This document shows positions 33,411-45,358 of a stretch of 64,000 nucleotides of DNA, piece by piece. The notes under the pieces were generated by a model that searched no databases, was not told the DNA's origin, and saw nothing but the letters and a program-made list of their open reading frames with translations. The stretch spans positions 332,001 through 396,000 of the forward strand of contig WAEK01000007.1 in the NCBI GenBank assembly GCA_011634665.1, written 5' to 3'. The stretch is from Mortierella sp. BCC40632. Lineage: Eukaryota; Mortierellomycota; Mortierellomycetes; Mortierellales; Mortierellaceae. Each line of letters begins with the position of its first letter. Position 1 is the stretch's first letter. Made by a program: the position numbers and the translations under genes.

Positions 33411-35698
33411 CTACAAACTTCTTCCTTCCTCCAATCGATACTGTCTTATACCTCGTCTTAGCGGCTGACTTGCTGCCAGGACTTCCGGCACCAGGAGTCT
33501 TTCGATATTTGCTGGCATCAGGCGATCAACGTGCACCGTGTCTAAGTTTCCTAGTTGATCAGAGATACGGTAGGTACCATTTCCGATCACAGCAGTGACT
33601 CGGTACGGGCCTTGGTAGGTCTCTCCAAAACTTGTCTCGGTTCGTGGGGCTTCCGACTATCGTCATTTTCTTGAACACCAGATCGTCAGGACGGAACGAC
33701 CGGGGCTGCACATATCTATTGTAATAGACGCGCTGCCGTTCTTGGGCGACTCTCGAGTTTTCGGTGTCCTTGTTCTCTTGTATCGTCAATCCTACTCGGG
33801 AATTGGTCCATTCGGTCTTGGGCGTTATCGACACCTTCGGCAAGGATGGCACGGTCGTCTCGCGGGATCCAGGAGCTTGGCAGCGTCAGATTCTTTCCAA
33901 ACAATAGTTCAGACGGGGAGAATCGGGTCGCGGCATTCCTTGTGGTCCGGATTGCTAGCAGGACTCGCCATATGTTCTGCGGCCATTGGGTTCGGTCCTC
34001 TTCCGTCAATCGCCTCAGGAGGGCTTTCAACGTGCGGTGCATTCTTTCGACTCGTCCGTTCGCTTGGGGTCTGTAGGCAGTCGTCGTTTGGTGGCGTACA
34101 CCAATCTGTCTAAATAAATCTTGGATAAGTTCACTAGTGAAAATGGAACCACGGTCTGATAAGATACGAGCAGGTACACCAAAGATTGCGATAACATGGT
34201 TCATCAGAAAGGACAACAAAGAGTGTGTGTCAGCCTTTTTCGCGGGAACAGCTATCGGCCATCTTGTGTGATAGTCGATCGCGGTAAAGATATATGTCAG
34301 TCCGGTAGCCGACGGCGGATAGATTGGACCAACAACATCTACACCAATGACTTGTAAGGGCTCGGTTACGTCGATCGGGTGCAACTCTTCTGCTCGGGCA
34401 GCAAAGTTGGGCGTGGCATGTCTTTGGCAGGTCAAGCAACTCTGGACTACTCTCTTGGTCTGATCCATTAGGCCGTGTCCTGTGTATCGTCGTGTCAGGC
34501 TGTTATAGGTCGCTTCAACGCCTTGATGGAACTCATTGTGGACTCGCTTGATCGCATCGACGTCGTTTCGTTCGTGCAGCACTTCTAAGTAATCATCGTT
34601 ATTCCATTTGTAGAGCATATCGTTGGCACAAAAATAAGGAGCTGATCGTCGTCTTATCTTTGCTCTATCCTGTTCAGTGGCTCCTTCAGGGTAGGTTCGG
34701 TCTCTCAAATAGTTTCTGATGGTTAGGTAGACGGCATAGTCCATGGAGAAGAGCTCGTCGCAACTGGCGTCGTGCTCCTCGGGTTCTTGATCGATCTGGA
34801 ATATAGTTGCTGGCTCTTCAGACTCATCCTCAGTGTCGTGTTTGTCATCGTCGGGTACAGTGGTGGTCGTGCATCGGGAAGCAAAATCGGCAGGATTGTT
34901 CTTTCCCTTAATATGCTTGATATCGAAATCGTATTCTCGCAATCGGAGGGCCCATCTAGCTAATCGACCAGTTAAAGGAGTGTCTTTAGAAAAGAGGCTC
35001 ACGAGGGCTTGGTGATCAGTCAGCACTTCGAACTTTCGGCCAGCCAAGTAGTGTCGGAAGTGATGGACACCCCAGACTACAGCTAGGCCTTCCAGATGGG
35101 TCGCGGAGTAATTCTTTTCAGCAGTTGTCAGGGTTCTTGATGCGTAGGCGATCACTCGCTCGCCATCTTCGAAGATCTGGGTCAGGATAAGCGATAACCC
35201 TTCACCGGATCCATCAGCTATCAGTCGGAACAGGCGATCCCAATCGGGCGAGGCTAGGACGGGTTCGGAGGTCAGGGACTCTTTCAGTTTATCGAAGGCG
35301 GCTTGGGTCTTGTCGTTCCAATACCACTTGACTTGCTTTTTTTTCAGCAACTCGGACAAGGGCTTGCCGACAATCGAGCAGCGGAGGATGTATTTTCGGA
35401 AATAGGAGGCCAGTCCTAGGAACGATCTTACTTCAGGAGCGCTTTTGGGCGTCCGAGTACTGCGGAGGCTCTCAATCTTAGACCTCTGTGGCCGAATGCC
35501 TTTTGCAGAGATGGTTTGACCAAGGTAGTCTAACTCTTCCTTCAGAAAATGACACTTCTTTCGGTTGAGCTTGAACCTATAACGATCGAGGCGTAAGAAG
35601 ACAGCACGCAGGTGAGTAAGATGCTCTTCGGGGTTCTTGGAAAAGATCAGGATATCATCGACGTAGACGTGGACAAACGGGAGACTTCCCAGGATCTC
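33411..35698 (-). pseudogene. LTR-B pol, 3' part: end of RT, RNase H, integrase
   Basis: Immediately left of LTR-C the minus strand resumes RT at EILGSLPFVHVYVDDILIFS (catalytic VDD). It continues as KCHFLKEELDYLGQTIS, the RNase H (RLIADGSGEGLSLILTQI, THLEGLAVVWGVHHFRHYL, VLTDHQALVSLF) and the integrase zinc finger (HNEFHQG, CLTCQRH). The D,D,E core is present: GVDVVGP, ILSDRGSIFTS, GRVERMHRTL. The 35359-33716 stretch is open. After a shift near 33720 the GPY/F-like end (GPYRVTAVIGNGTYRI) and VHVDRLM follow to a stop at 33411. No chromodomain is visible. Confidence 0.9.
35694..35698. repeat. LTR-C target-site duplication, left copy (ATCTC)
   Basis: Repeated at 40923-40927. Deleting LTR-C plus one copy restores VVQEILGSLP in the LTR-B RT. 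Confidence 0.95.
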
Positions 35699-35881
35699 TG
35701 CAACAGTCAGAGGCCAGGGAGTCTTTGGTTTGGGCAGTTTATTGCTAAAGATTAAAGTAATGAGAAAGCTAACTATTTATACAAGTGGTTTGGTGGCAAA
35801 TGGAAGGGGGCGCGGCAGTGGTGGCAACTGGACAGTCACAAATAGTGGCAAAGGGCGCAGCTTGAAGAGGACACTGTCGCA
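35699..35881. repeat. LTR-C, left (3') LTR, 183 bp
   Basis: TGCAACAGTC...CACTGTCGCA; I see no difference from the right copy. On minus the purine tract AAAAGGGGAAGG abuts it (presumed PPT). Confidence 0.95.
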
Positions 35882-35891
35882 CCTTCCCCTT

Positions 35892-38800
35892 TTAAAATTT
35901 TAGGTCGTGTTTCTGCTTGTACTCGTCCACAGTTTCCTGGCAATGTGTAAGATCCTTTACTTTTTCCCATGTTGCCTCGTCTCGAGAGTAGCCCTTCCAT
36001 AAAATAAGGAACTGATGCTGCCGTCGATAGTACCGATAGTCCAGAATACTGTCTACTTCAAACTCTTCTTCTCCATCGATGATTTCAGGCTCTGGTTCTG
36101 AATGTACTGTTGTCCGAGGGCCAGTGATTCTGGCGACTCTTCATAGTGTCGGAAACGATCCACATGGAACACGTCGTGTATTTTCATTGTCGGAGGTAAT
36201 TCAACTTTGAAGGTGACGGGGACAATTGCTGAAGGAGTGTGTAGGGTCCAATGAATCTCGGCTTCAGTTTATCTGATGGTCTGTTTTGGTCTGCTGGGAT
36301 AGTGATATGTTCCGCGTTGAGCAAGACTTTGTCGCCTTCTTTGAAGCTGTGCTCGATCCTATGTTTGTCTGCGTTCCAAGTCTGCCTTTCCTGTGCGAGT
36401 CGAATAGAATCCTGGGCCTCCTTGAGTATCCTGCTCTGGTCGCTTACAAAACTTTCAACCTTGGGAGCTTTAGACGGTTGGGGTTGGAGTAGAGCGGATG
36501 GGATACGGGGATGGTAGCCCATGTTCAAAAAGAAGGGAGAGTAACCAGTTGTTGGGTTGACCGAGTTGTTGTATCCAAATTCGAGTGAAGGTAATGAAAG
36601 ATCCCAGTTTGTCTGTTGTTGATCTATGACAGACCGGAGCATCGTTGTGAGAGTTTGGATTGCGCGTTCTGATTGTCCATCTGTTTGGGGGTGGTGTGCA
36701 GTTGACATGGCTAGTCTTGTGTCCATTAGTCGATGTAACTCCTGCCAGAACTGACTAGTAAACTTTGTATCCCGATCTGACACAATAGTTGTTGGCATTC
36801 CATGAAGTCGGAAGACATTTTTGAAGAAGCAATGGGCCACGTCAACAGCTGTGTCAGTTGTTCTACTTGGTGCAAAGTGGGCCTGCTTTGATAGTTTGTC
36901 GACAAAAACTGTGATTGCATCGAATCCTCTCTCTGTTCGTGGTAATTGAACGACAAAATCCATTGTTACTGTTTCCCATCGCTGATCTGGGATTGGAAGT
37001 GGATGGAGGAGTCCTGTTGGTGCACGATTGCTATGTTTGTTCCTTTGGCAACTCTCACAAGTTCTGACGTACGTCCTGATATCATTGACTATCTGTGGCC
37101 AGAATGCAAAGCGTCTCAAGTTGTCGTAGGTTTTATCGAATCCCAAGTGTCCTGCTATGGCTGAGTCGTGTGCATCATGGATAAGTGAGTGGCGGATGTC
37201 AGCATTCCTGGGGATACAAATTACTGATTTGCCTCGTCGTAGTACGTGGAGTAGGCCATCGAATATAGCATATCCTTGAGGTGGTTGTCCTTTCATGCAG
37301 CTGTAATAAATAGGCCATAAACGGCTGTCGTCTCTGTAGCTAAGGATGAGTCGTTTTCGAAGATCGCGGTCCAGAGCTATTTCCATGGAATTAAAATCGA
37401 CAGGTTGGGGTAGGGAGTGGTCAGGTCGGCGGGGAGAGAGCGTCTGATACGATGTTTTCCGATCCTTTCTTGTACTTGAAGGTGAAGTCGTACTCCTGAA
37501 GGAGTTCCATCCAACGAGCTTGGCGACGGGTGAGCTTCGGTTGTGTAGGAAAGTGTCGTAGGGTAGCATGATCGGTGTATACAATGAAATGTGTTCCATC
37601 GAGATAGTATCGCCATGTTTTCAGGGGCATGTACAACTGCCAACAGTTCCTGCTCATGTGTTGGATAGTTCCTTTCTGCTGAGTTCATTTTGCGAGACGT
37701 GAAGGCGACTGGTCGTGACTCTCCATTTTTGTCTATCTGAAATAGGACAGCTCCCACAGCAAATCCAGATGCATCTGTCTCCACGGATGTAGTCAATTCA
37801 GGGTCAAATATCCTGAGGACTGGTGCTTCACTAACAGCTTTTTTTTGAGAGCGATAAAGGCTGACTCATGGCTGTCATTCCATTCGAAGGGGACGTCGTC
37901 TCCTAAGAGAGATGTCAGGGGGGCAGAGCTATCTGAGCAAAGTTGTTGACATAGTTATGGTAGAACTGAGCGAGGCCGATGAACTGTTGAACTTCCTTTT
38001 GCTTTTGTTGGTCGAGGCCATTCTCTGATAGCTTTTGACGAGTCCAGCGTTTGTTTGAATGCCATCCTTGGTGAGAATGTGTCCCAAAACTCCGTTTGTT
38101 GTTGTAGAAATGAACATTTGCTGAGCTTTGCGTAGAGGCCGTGCTTCCTGAAAGAGAGAGAGAACTGTTCGTAGATGGTCCAGGTGTTCTTTCTTGGATT
38201 TAGAGTAGATTAGCACGTCGTCTAAGTAAGCTACAACAATTTCGTCCAAGACAGGGTTCAAGACGGTGCGCATCATTGAAGAGAAGGAAGCTGGGGCGTT
38301 TGTCAGACCAAAAGGAACAACATTAAATTCATAATGTCCATATCGGCAACGGAAGGCTGTTTTGTGGGTATGCGGTTCGTAGACTCGTTGTTGATGGTAT
38401 CCTGATAAGAGGTCGAGTTTCGAGAAATACTTGGCACCTCTGAATCTGTCAATCAACTCGTCAATTCGAGGCAGAGGGTGGCGGTTCTTTTGGTGATTCG
38501 GTTGAGACCTCTGTAGTCCACACATTCTGAGGGTTCCTTCTTTTTTTGCGAACGAATAGGACGGGAGCGCCATGGGGTGATGTGCTAGGCTTAATGAACC
38601 CTTTTTTCAACAGGTCGTCTAACTGCTTTTTAGTTCATCAAGTTCAGCGATTGAAAGTCGAATGACAGGTCGGACAGGTGGATCGGCGGTAGGGTCGGTC
38701 TCAATTCGCATTGCATCTCCCTCTGTCTGGTGGGGAGTCCATCAGGGAGAGAGTCGGGAAATACATCAGGGAACTCTTCCATAACTATTTTTCGGATTTC

Positions 38801-39347
38801 AGGGTCAGCATTTTCCAAGGGGTTGGTGACAGGCTTGACATTTCCTTCTTTTTGAGTAGGGCAATAAAGACTTCACTACCAGGAAGGGCGGCGATGGTGT
38901 TGAAGTGCATGTGGCTAAGGAGGAGTCCACCAGAGGTTGTCGTTACTGAAGTGGGTTTGAAGCCGCGACATGTCCAGTGAACTGTCTTTCCGTTGTGATC
39001 AAAGACTAGTTTGTTCGTCTGCCAGTTGATATTCGGGTTGATGTCAGTGAGCCAGGGTTTACCGAGGATGATGTCATATTTTTTTGGAGGTCATAAGCGA
39101 TAGTGTCTACCGTGTCAGTGTAATTATCGCGTGCAAGTGTAATGGTTGCCGTGTGGGATGTCGTAGATGAAGAGCCGTTAGGGAGGAGGACTGGGATGGG
39201 GTTGCACGACTTTACGGGGATCGAGTGTTGGGATAAAAATCGTTTGCTGATAACATTCATTTCAGCCCCGCCATCGATTAAAATCTTTGCAGGGGTGGTT
39301 GTTGACTGCGCCGATGAAAGTAAGGAGTCGTTGTTGAGCCTTTGCAA
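35892..39347 (-). pseudogene. LTR-C pol: protease, RT, RNase H, integrase, chromodomain (frameshifted)
   Basis: Protease: AKILIDGGAEMNVISKRFLS, with DGG where retropepsins have DTG or DSG. RT: KLDLLSGYHQQRVYE, VPFGLTNAPASFSSMM and AYLDDVLIYS. RNase H: ETDASGFAVGAVLFQ and YPTHEQELLAVVHA. Integrase: HLGFDKTYDNLRRFAFWP and CESCQRNK (HHCC), then VTMDFVVQLP, IVSDRDTKFTS and DGQSERAIQ (D,D,E). A chromodomain ends the protein (EEFEVDSILDYRYYRRQ, FLILWKGYSRDEATWE), with the stop at 35892. Breaks lie near 38620, 37900, 37590 and 36200. Confidence 0.92.
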
Positions 39348-39599
39348 TAGTGAAGCTATGAAGACCCAATCCTTTCTTTTTTTTCTTCGGTTTTGTGTGT
39401 TGACTCTGGCGATGGGTCTAGCTGTAATTCAGGAGCAGGTGGGTCCAGGTCCACTTTGTCACTAATACAAGCCTTCTCCTCAGTCTTTGACGACGTTGGC
39501 ATTGGTTCATGGATGTTTGTGTGGGCCTTGGTTGGGTCGTGAGTATTATTGTCATTATTTTTCTGAGGAGTGGACGAAGTAGAGTTGAATACTTTTTTA

Positions 39600-40740
39600 T
39601 TTTTATTCGCTTGAGAACTTACTCTGGTCTTGGAACACTCCCCTGATCCAGGTGGATAGGAGAGGGGGTTTCAGCAACTAAGCCCTGGACTGATCTTAAT
39701 TGCTGGGGCCTTTTCCTGCTCGGGCTGAGGGGAGAGGTCTCTTCGGATTCTATGTTGTTGAAACGTTTTCCACTGCGACATTCGTTAGCCATATGTCCAT
39801 CCTTGCGGCAGCGGAAGCAAGCTCCTCGTTGGCGGAGTCGCTCGCGTTCTTGTGGCGATAGTTTGGGTGTTGATGAGGGGCGGGAAGAGAACTGTCGACG
39901 AAGGGCGTTAAGTTCGGTCCTGAGGTTATCAATTTCCATAGCCATCGGGTCTTTTTGAGTACTGTTGGAACCGGAGGGGAAGAGGGACCATGGTGATTAT
40001 CGTGGGAGAAATAACTGGGGGGGTAGAGGATATCGTGGACGATTGTTGCCTCGGTGATTGCTTTTTTCAAGGGTCTTGGGTTGGCGTAGTCGAACCTGTT
40101 TAGAAGTTTCTGGATCGAGGCCACGAAGAAACCGGAAAAGTGAAGCGTCCTTGTCTTCCTTTGGGATGAGACGAAGGTATCTTCTGAACTCATTTTTGTA
40201 TATTCAGCGACGCCTCTTTTTCCTTGGATCAGATTTTCCAACTTTAAACGAGCAGCGTGGACAGCATCAGGAGGCGTGAACCTTGCGATAAACGAAGCGC
40301 GGAAATTCTCCCAGGGGGGTGTCAATCTTGATCTCAGATGTGCGCCACCAAGAGCGTGCGTCTTTTGTGAGGGCAAGTACAAAGTACCGAACCCAAAGAT
40401 TCTTGGAGAGCTGTAAGACAGTGAAATACTCTTCATAGCTATCGGCAAAAATTTAGACACTCTTCAGCATCGATAATGCCACTAAAAGGGGCTCGGGCTT
40501 GGGCGGTTTGAGGACGGCGGCAAGGGTTCTTGCTTGATCATTCGCGGCCAATCCTTGAAGAATGGAGGCGGAGGCGTCGGCTTCTTGGCTCATGATGGAA
40601 AGGGAAGAAAAATAATCGGAAAGGGGGTCTTGATCTTGGGGTACTTGGGTTGGAGTCGTGGGGGTCCGAGGGGTGGCAGGGTTCGAGGGGGAGTCGGTGT
40701 CAGAGGGGTCGGTGGAAAGAGATTGTACCTTTGCTGCCAT
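39600..40740 (-). pseudogene. LTR-C gag with CCHC zinc knuckle; start codon spans the LTR/PBS border
   Basis: The ATG at 40740-40738 uses the last base of the 5' LTR (A) plus TG of the internal TGG. MAAKVQSLSTDPSD and a Pro/Thr-rich region follow. Around 40485 the frame is lost at CCCC TTTT runs. Reading with the neighbouring frame gives a typical gypsy capsid stretch (LQLSKNLWVRYFVLALTKDA) and FRASFIARFTPPDAVHAARL, LIQGKRGVAEYT. The last part (39945-39619) carries CFRCRKDGHMANEC, a CX2CX4HX4C knuckle. Confidence 0.88.
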
Positions 40741-40922
40741 GCAACAGTCAGAGGCCAGGGAGTCTTTGGTTTGGGCAGTTTATTGCTAAAGATTAAAGTA
40801 ATGAGAAAGCTAACTATTTATACAAGTGGTTTGGTGGCAAATGGAAGGGGGCGCGGCAGTGGTGGCAACTGGACAGTCACAAATAGTGGCAAAGGGCGCA
40901 GCTTGAAGAGGACACTGTCGCA
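40740..40922. repeat. LTR-C, right (5') LTR, 183 bp
   Basis: Same sequence as 35699-35881 and followed by the TSD ATCTC (40923-40927). Confidence 0.95.
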
Positions 40923-40927
40923 ATCTC

Positions 40928-41865
40928 TTGTACTACTCGTTGGAACGTGCTGGGTGCATTGACAAGTCCAAATGGCATGACGTTGAACTCAAATAAACCT
41001 AATCCGGGTACGCTAAATGCAGTCTTTTTTCTGTCCGATGGCTCAACGGCTACTTGCCAAAATCCCCAGATGGCGTCTAAACCAGTGTAACAACTGCAGC
41101 CAAAGAAAGAAGCCAAGATGTCGTCACTTCGTGGTAGTGGGAATTGATCTCGTTGGGTCACAGCATTAAGACGGCGGTAGTCAACACAGATGCGGATACT
41201 TCCATCTTTCTTCTTGACTGGTAGGACGGGGGCTCCCCAAGGTGAGTAGCTTTTGGAGATGATGCCGTTCCTCAGCATTCGATCGATCTCTTCGTATAGG
41301 GCGGTCTTAAAAGCGGCGGGTACTCGATAGGGTGGAACGTGAATAGGTGCAGCTTCTCCTGTTTTGATGTGGTGCGTGAATCGTATGGGTTTGGTCTGGG
41401 TGAGTTGGTCGATAGATGTGGCGAAAAAGATGACTGAACTCATTCAGCAATTCATCAAGTTCGTGCTGGATATCGGGGTGATCAGACTCATGATGTGGTC
41501 AACGTTACTGCGGGTCTGACTTTTGCAAATGAATATAAAAAGAACTTTCCCTGCTCGATTGGTATCCAAAGGCGGCGTTGCTGCAAGTCGACGGTGATTT
41601 TGTTCTCACAAAGCCAATTCATTCCTAGAATCAGTTGATGTTCGGGTCGGTCGAAAACGACGGCGTATGTTGGCAGCTGTAGGTGTCGTACGTTGATGGG
41701 CAAGCTTTTTGATGGCTCTGTCAGGGGCGTGCCTTTTCCCATCGGCGGTGACGAGTTGTCGAGTGTGGGTGGTGTCTGGTCGAATCCCAAGAGTTGTTGC
41801 CAGTCCCGAGGTAATGACCGAACACGCGGCTCCAGTGTCAATGACGGCGGTAACCTCATGTCCAT
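40928..41865 (-). pseudogene. LTR-B protease and 5' part of RT, cut by LTR-C
   Basis: The upstream frame near 41880-41800 reads a retropepsin active site (VTAVIDTGAACSVITSG). The 41443-40877 frame holds the start of RT: IRFTHHIKTGEAAPIHVPPY, SPWGAPVLPVKKKDGSIRIC, VDYRRLNAVTQRDQFPLPR and MPFGLVNAPSTFQRVVQEI. There LTR-C interrupts it, and the RT continues at 35698. One or two frame changes lie between protease and RT. Confidence 0.9.
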
Positions 41866-42102
41866 TCAGGGTGACAACCGCTTTTTAGGGAGCAGTAACT
41901 ATCCTCTGGCGGCGGGTTGTCTATGAGGTGTATGTCATGATCTGGATTTCTTTTAAAAAGATGCATGCAGTCTTGCCTCAAACTGGGGCTGTAATACAAC
42001 AAGTGAGCTAACGAGACAGGTACCTTTGTGTCAAAGAGCAGTTCTTGTAGATCCAGGTCCGGTCGGTCTCTCATTAATTCAATGAAAGCGGGTCGACGAG
42101 AC

Positions 42103-43550
42103 TCAATGCGCGGGTGGTTTTTTTTGCTGTTGGGGAGTCTGAGTCGTATCATCGGTTACATCGGGGACAGGTGTTGGCTGTCTTAATGGTCGTGAAGGTC
42201 CAGGTGTGGCGGGGCGGTCGGCGGGGGTCGGGGTCGTCTGAAGCTGCTGTTGGACCAGGGGTCGGGGTACTTTATCAACATCCATTCGTACTTGGCGTCG
42301 TGTCTGTCGTAGGTCGTGTTCAATTTCCTCACTTTCATTGTTCGGTCTGACAACCTTCTTTCCGTTCCTGTCATAGGGGTTGGTTTTCTGTGCGTGACCC
42401 CAGCAGACAGGCTTGCTGAGAGCAAGCAAGTCCTGCGGGTCCTCAGCGAACAGGTTGGCTTCAAGGGGTGCCTGTCGGTTAGGCGGGGCGTGCGTGTTGA
42501 CAGGTGGGTGAGGCTGTCGGTTTCGGCGGGGAAGGGGACACTCGTGGGATCGATGTCCAACTTCTTTTCGCAATTGAAACATCTTCCTTCGTCGTACAGT
42601 CGCTGATGGCGGGGGACATAGTCCTAGGGGCGTAAGCGTTGGCTGATGCGTAGCCTTGTTGTCGGGGTACTGTTCGGGCGGGGAACGGTGGGTGGTTTCG
42701 TTCGGTCTCTGACCGTGTTGCATTCGGTTCAGGACGTTCGAGTGCTCCATGAGGTTGACGCTCATGGCTTGCACTTGTCGGGAAAGTGTTTCCAGCTCGG
42801 GGTCGGGGAAACCTCGTGGCAGTGAATTGATTCCGGCCAAGGGGTGGTAACGTTCGTGAGCGTTTACGGCGGCGAAAGTACTTGTCCTTCTTTGCTGGCA
42901 AGGTCGCACATCTTCTCGTAGGTGTCGGGTTCTCCTCGCAATACTACAGCTCTGATCTCAGGCAATAGTGCGGTGGCGAAGAACGTGCGTTGGGCGAAAT
43001 CGTCGACGATACAGCCTGCGTTGAAGATTCTGTTCATGTCGACAATGACTTCTTCGACGGTTTGGTCCGATCGTTGGCGGTAAGAACGGGCTTCGACTCC
43101 GGCGGCGGCCATAATCGCATGGGTGTGGTAGCGGTTGGTGAACTCTTTCTTGAACCCCTCGAACGTGATCCACTTGCCATGGTTGGCTTCATACCATAGC
43201 TGGGCGGTACCTTTCAGATAGACACCGAGGGCGTTGAGCTTGGCTTGACCAACCCAATTATTGCCGCGGGCAATGGCTTCAAAATGACTGAGCCAGGCGA
43301 TGGGGTCGTCGTCGGGGCGGTACTCTCGGGGGGTAGCCAGGACTCGTTCACGAAGGTTCGTTGGGTTTGACTGGGCGGGCGCGGCTGGGGTCACGGGCTG
43401 GATCGTGCTCTCGGAGCCAGACGGGCTCGAGCTTTGAGGCGGGTTGAGAAGGCATTTTTTTTTTTTTGGGTTTGGGGTACAGAGAAAAGGAGTGTGGGGA
43501 AATAAAAGATAAGGCAAAAAAAAAAAAAAAAAAATAGGGTTTGGATTCAA
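42103..43550 (-). pseudogene. LTR-B gag (frameshifted)
   Basis: The 43550-42864 frame encodes a gypsy-type capsid: PDDDPIAWLSHFEAIARGNN, LNALGVYLKGTAQLWYEA and FKKEFTNRYHTHA. A second frame (42909-42103) continues with a Pro/Arg-rich region and one Cys pair with His (CFNCEKKLDIDPTSVPFP-type reading near 42570), a degenerate knuckle. Poly(A)/poly(T) tracts at 43457-43467 and 43516-43533 affect the N-terminus, so the true start is unclear. Confidence 0.8.
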
Positions 43551-43920
43551 AAATTTGTGGATGGTCCAAGGACGGGTGCTGCGAATCAGGATTTTGAGTG
43601 GAAATCAGAGAGCTGTCTTTGCGTAGAAGACCCCTGCATAGATCATCCAAATCTGTAACAAGAAAATCTGGCTACGTGGTCTTAAGATATAGTGTGATTT
43701 GAAGGTAGTGGGATGGAGAAGGATGGGAAGGTGGGAAGTGTGGCAAGAGAAGTATTTGTAAGATTTTGATATGGGTTGCTAACCGAGGTTTTTTTATTAA
43801 GCGAAGCTCTTGGCTTAAATAGAAAGGGGGGTGGACATGGATGGGTCTGGGCTAGGGGAGTGTATTGGTTAGGGGAATATCGTGTGGTGCCATGGTCAGG
43901 ATGTCTTCAGGGGGCTATTG

Positions 43921-45358
43921 TTTTTTTTAACAATCTGTTTCTGCTGGAAATAGCTATGTAGGCTAAGACTAAACTAAACTAGCCACAGTCACCGCTCTGC
44001 GGTGGCAGTCCTCCATAATACCATAACAGCTCACGTTGCCGAAGCCCCGCGCAACGATTGCCGCCTTTTTTCAAGACGATTAAAAGGTTGAAAAAACAGA
44101 CTGTCACCGGAAAGGAATCCTCCCCATCCTCTCCATCACCTCCAAATGTCGCTTGCCTGCTAGACTATCTAGCAGGGTGGCATCAGCAGATGCCATATCG
44201 TTCTGAGCACCAGGGCAGCGTTGCTCGAGGTGATCAGCCAAGGGTGCACCACAACGGCATACACCAACAGGGCATGCGAAACCGTCACCATCACTCCATC
44301 GTCCTCTTTCTCCTTGAAAGGCGCCTTTCTTTTTTTCGAGGGAGTGATCCCATGTCGTGCTTCCCATGCCACGGTAGCCTCACATCTGTCCTTCCATAGG
44401 ACCTCGGATGCCTTTCCTTCGATGAAACGGACGAAATGGTGTACAATGACTGTTGCTACTTTTTTTTGGGGACTGAGAACATAGGGGCCCAAATCGTAGG
44501 CAGATTTGCTGGTGTTAGGCCACGGCAGAGGGAGCCAAAGGTCCAGAAGGTTGTTGGAAGCGTCGATCCGTCCTCAAGTTGATTCGGTGTATGATCAGGA
44601 GTCCCGCGAATGAAGTTGAGACTCTTGATTATTGCTCTGGTAGGCGCCCCTCGCCAAAACAATCTTCTGGGTGCCCTGATCCCTCGGATCTGGTTCGCCA
44701 CTTGTGCCTTGAACCTATCCTTCGCTTCTCTGTTTGCCTTGTCGACCTCACTGGGACCCCACTCGTCTATCAAACGTATGGCCTCGTCCCAGATGTCGCG
44801 CTGTTGCTCCTTTGTTGCCAGACATTCCCATACGTGGTCGTTGTCTTCGGTCTCAGCTGCACACATCCTACAGCCTCCGTTAGGGTACACATCAGGGTGT
44901 CGAGCATGCATCACTTTCCCTGTCGGCAACATTCCAAACATCTTTTTGATCCTATGTGTTCGTTGTGCTGTGTCCTTCATGCTGCTGTAAAAGGTGTGTA
45001 CTTGGCGTCTGTCGTGAATATGGGCCAGAGTTGAACTCCAATCCACCTCGTCCACACTCTGGATGGCACGCTTCGTCCTCTTCTGTGCTAGCCAGGCTTG
45101 GTGTCTCCTTATCGTTGTCTGTCGTTTCAGAAATTGACGGATGTCGATTTCGATACTGGTTCCCTCGCACCTAGCTACCAAGTTTAGCTCATCCTGTGCA
45201 CTCAGATCTACCTTCCAAGGATCGGTACGCACGCCAGCATTTGCCTTTGCAACCTTATCAGCAGCGATGTTCCCTTGGTTATCACTGTGGCCACGGACCC
45301 AAACCACTTGAACGCTTCCCTCCCGCTCCTTTACCACTTTTGCCAACACTGCCCATAG
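43921..45358 (-). mobile_element. LINE-2: 5'-truncated non-LTR retrotransposon in the LTR-B LTR
   Basis: A T tract (43921-43928) is the poly(A) end on minus. The body is about 1.4 kb, truncated within RNase H. Left duplication tcttcagggggctattg (43904-43920), right duplication tcttcggggctattg (45359-45373). The two differ by an A insertion and a G, so the TSD is slightly imperfect. The terminal sequence aacaatctgtttctgct recurs in the 36-bp insertion at 16979. Confidence 0.9.
44456..45349 (-). pseudogene. LINE-2 RNase H end and C-terminal Cys/His motif
   Basis: A 297-codon frame begins inside RNase H (VVWVRGHSDNQGNIAADKVA, holding the last His/Asp catalytic pair). It continues with HRIKKMFGMLPTG and CRMCAAETEDNDHVWEC, the same Cys/His motif as in LINE-1, plus a C-terminal tail. 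After 44492 another frame continues (FVRFIEGKASEVLWKDRCEA), parallel to the LINE-1 tail. The N-terminal part of ORF2 is missing. Confidence 0.85.

Larger units (their letters stand above)
35699..40922 (-). mobile_element. LTR-C: small-LTR Ty3/gypsy chromovirus nested in LTR-B RT
   Basis: 5.2 kb with two 183-bp LTRs that look identical and a perfect 5-bp TSD ATCTC. It encodes gag with a CCHC knuckle, protease, RT, RNase H, integrase and a C-terminal chromodomain on minus. Immediately after the 5' LTR comes TGGCAGCAAAGGTAC, a textbook primer-binding-site position. It is the youngest-looking element of the LTR-B group, yet has several one-base frame breaks. Confidence 0.95.
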
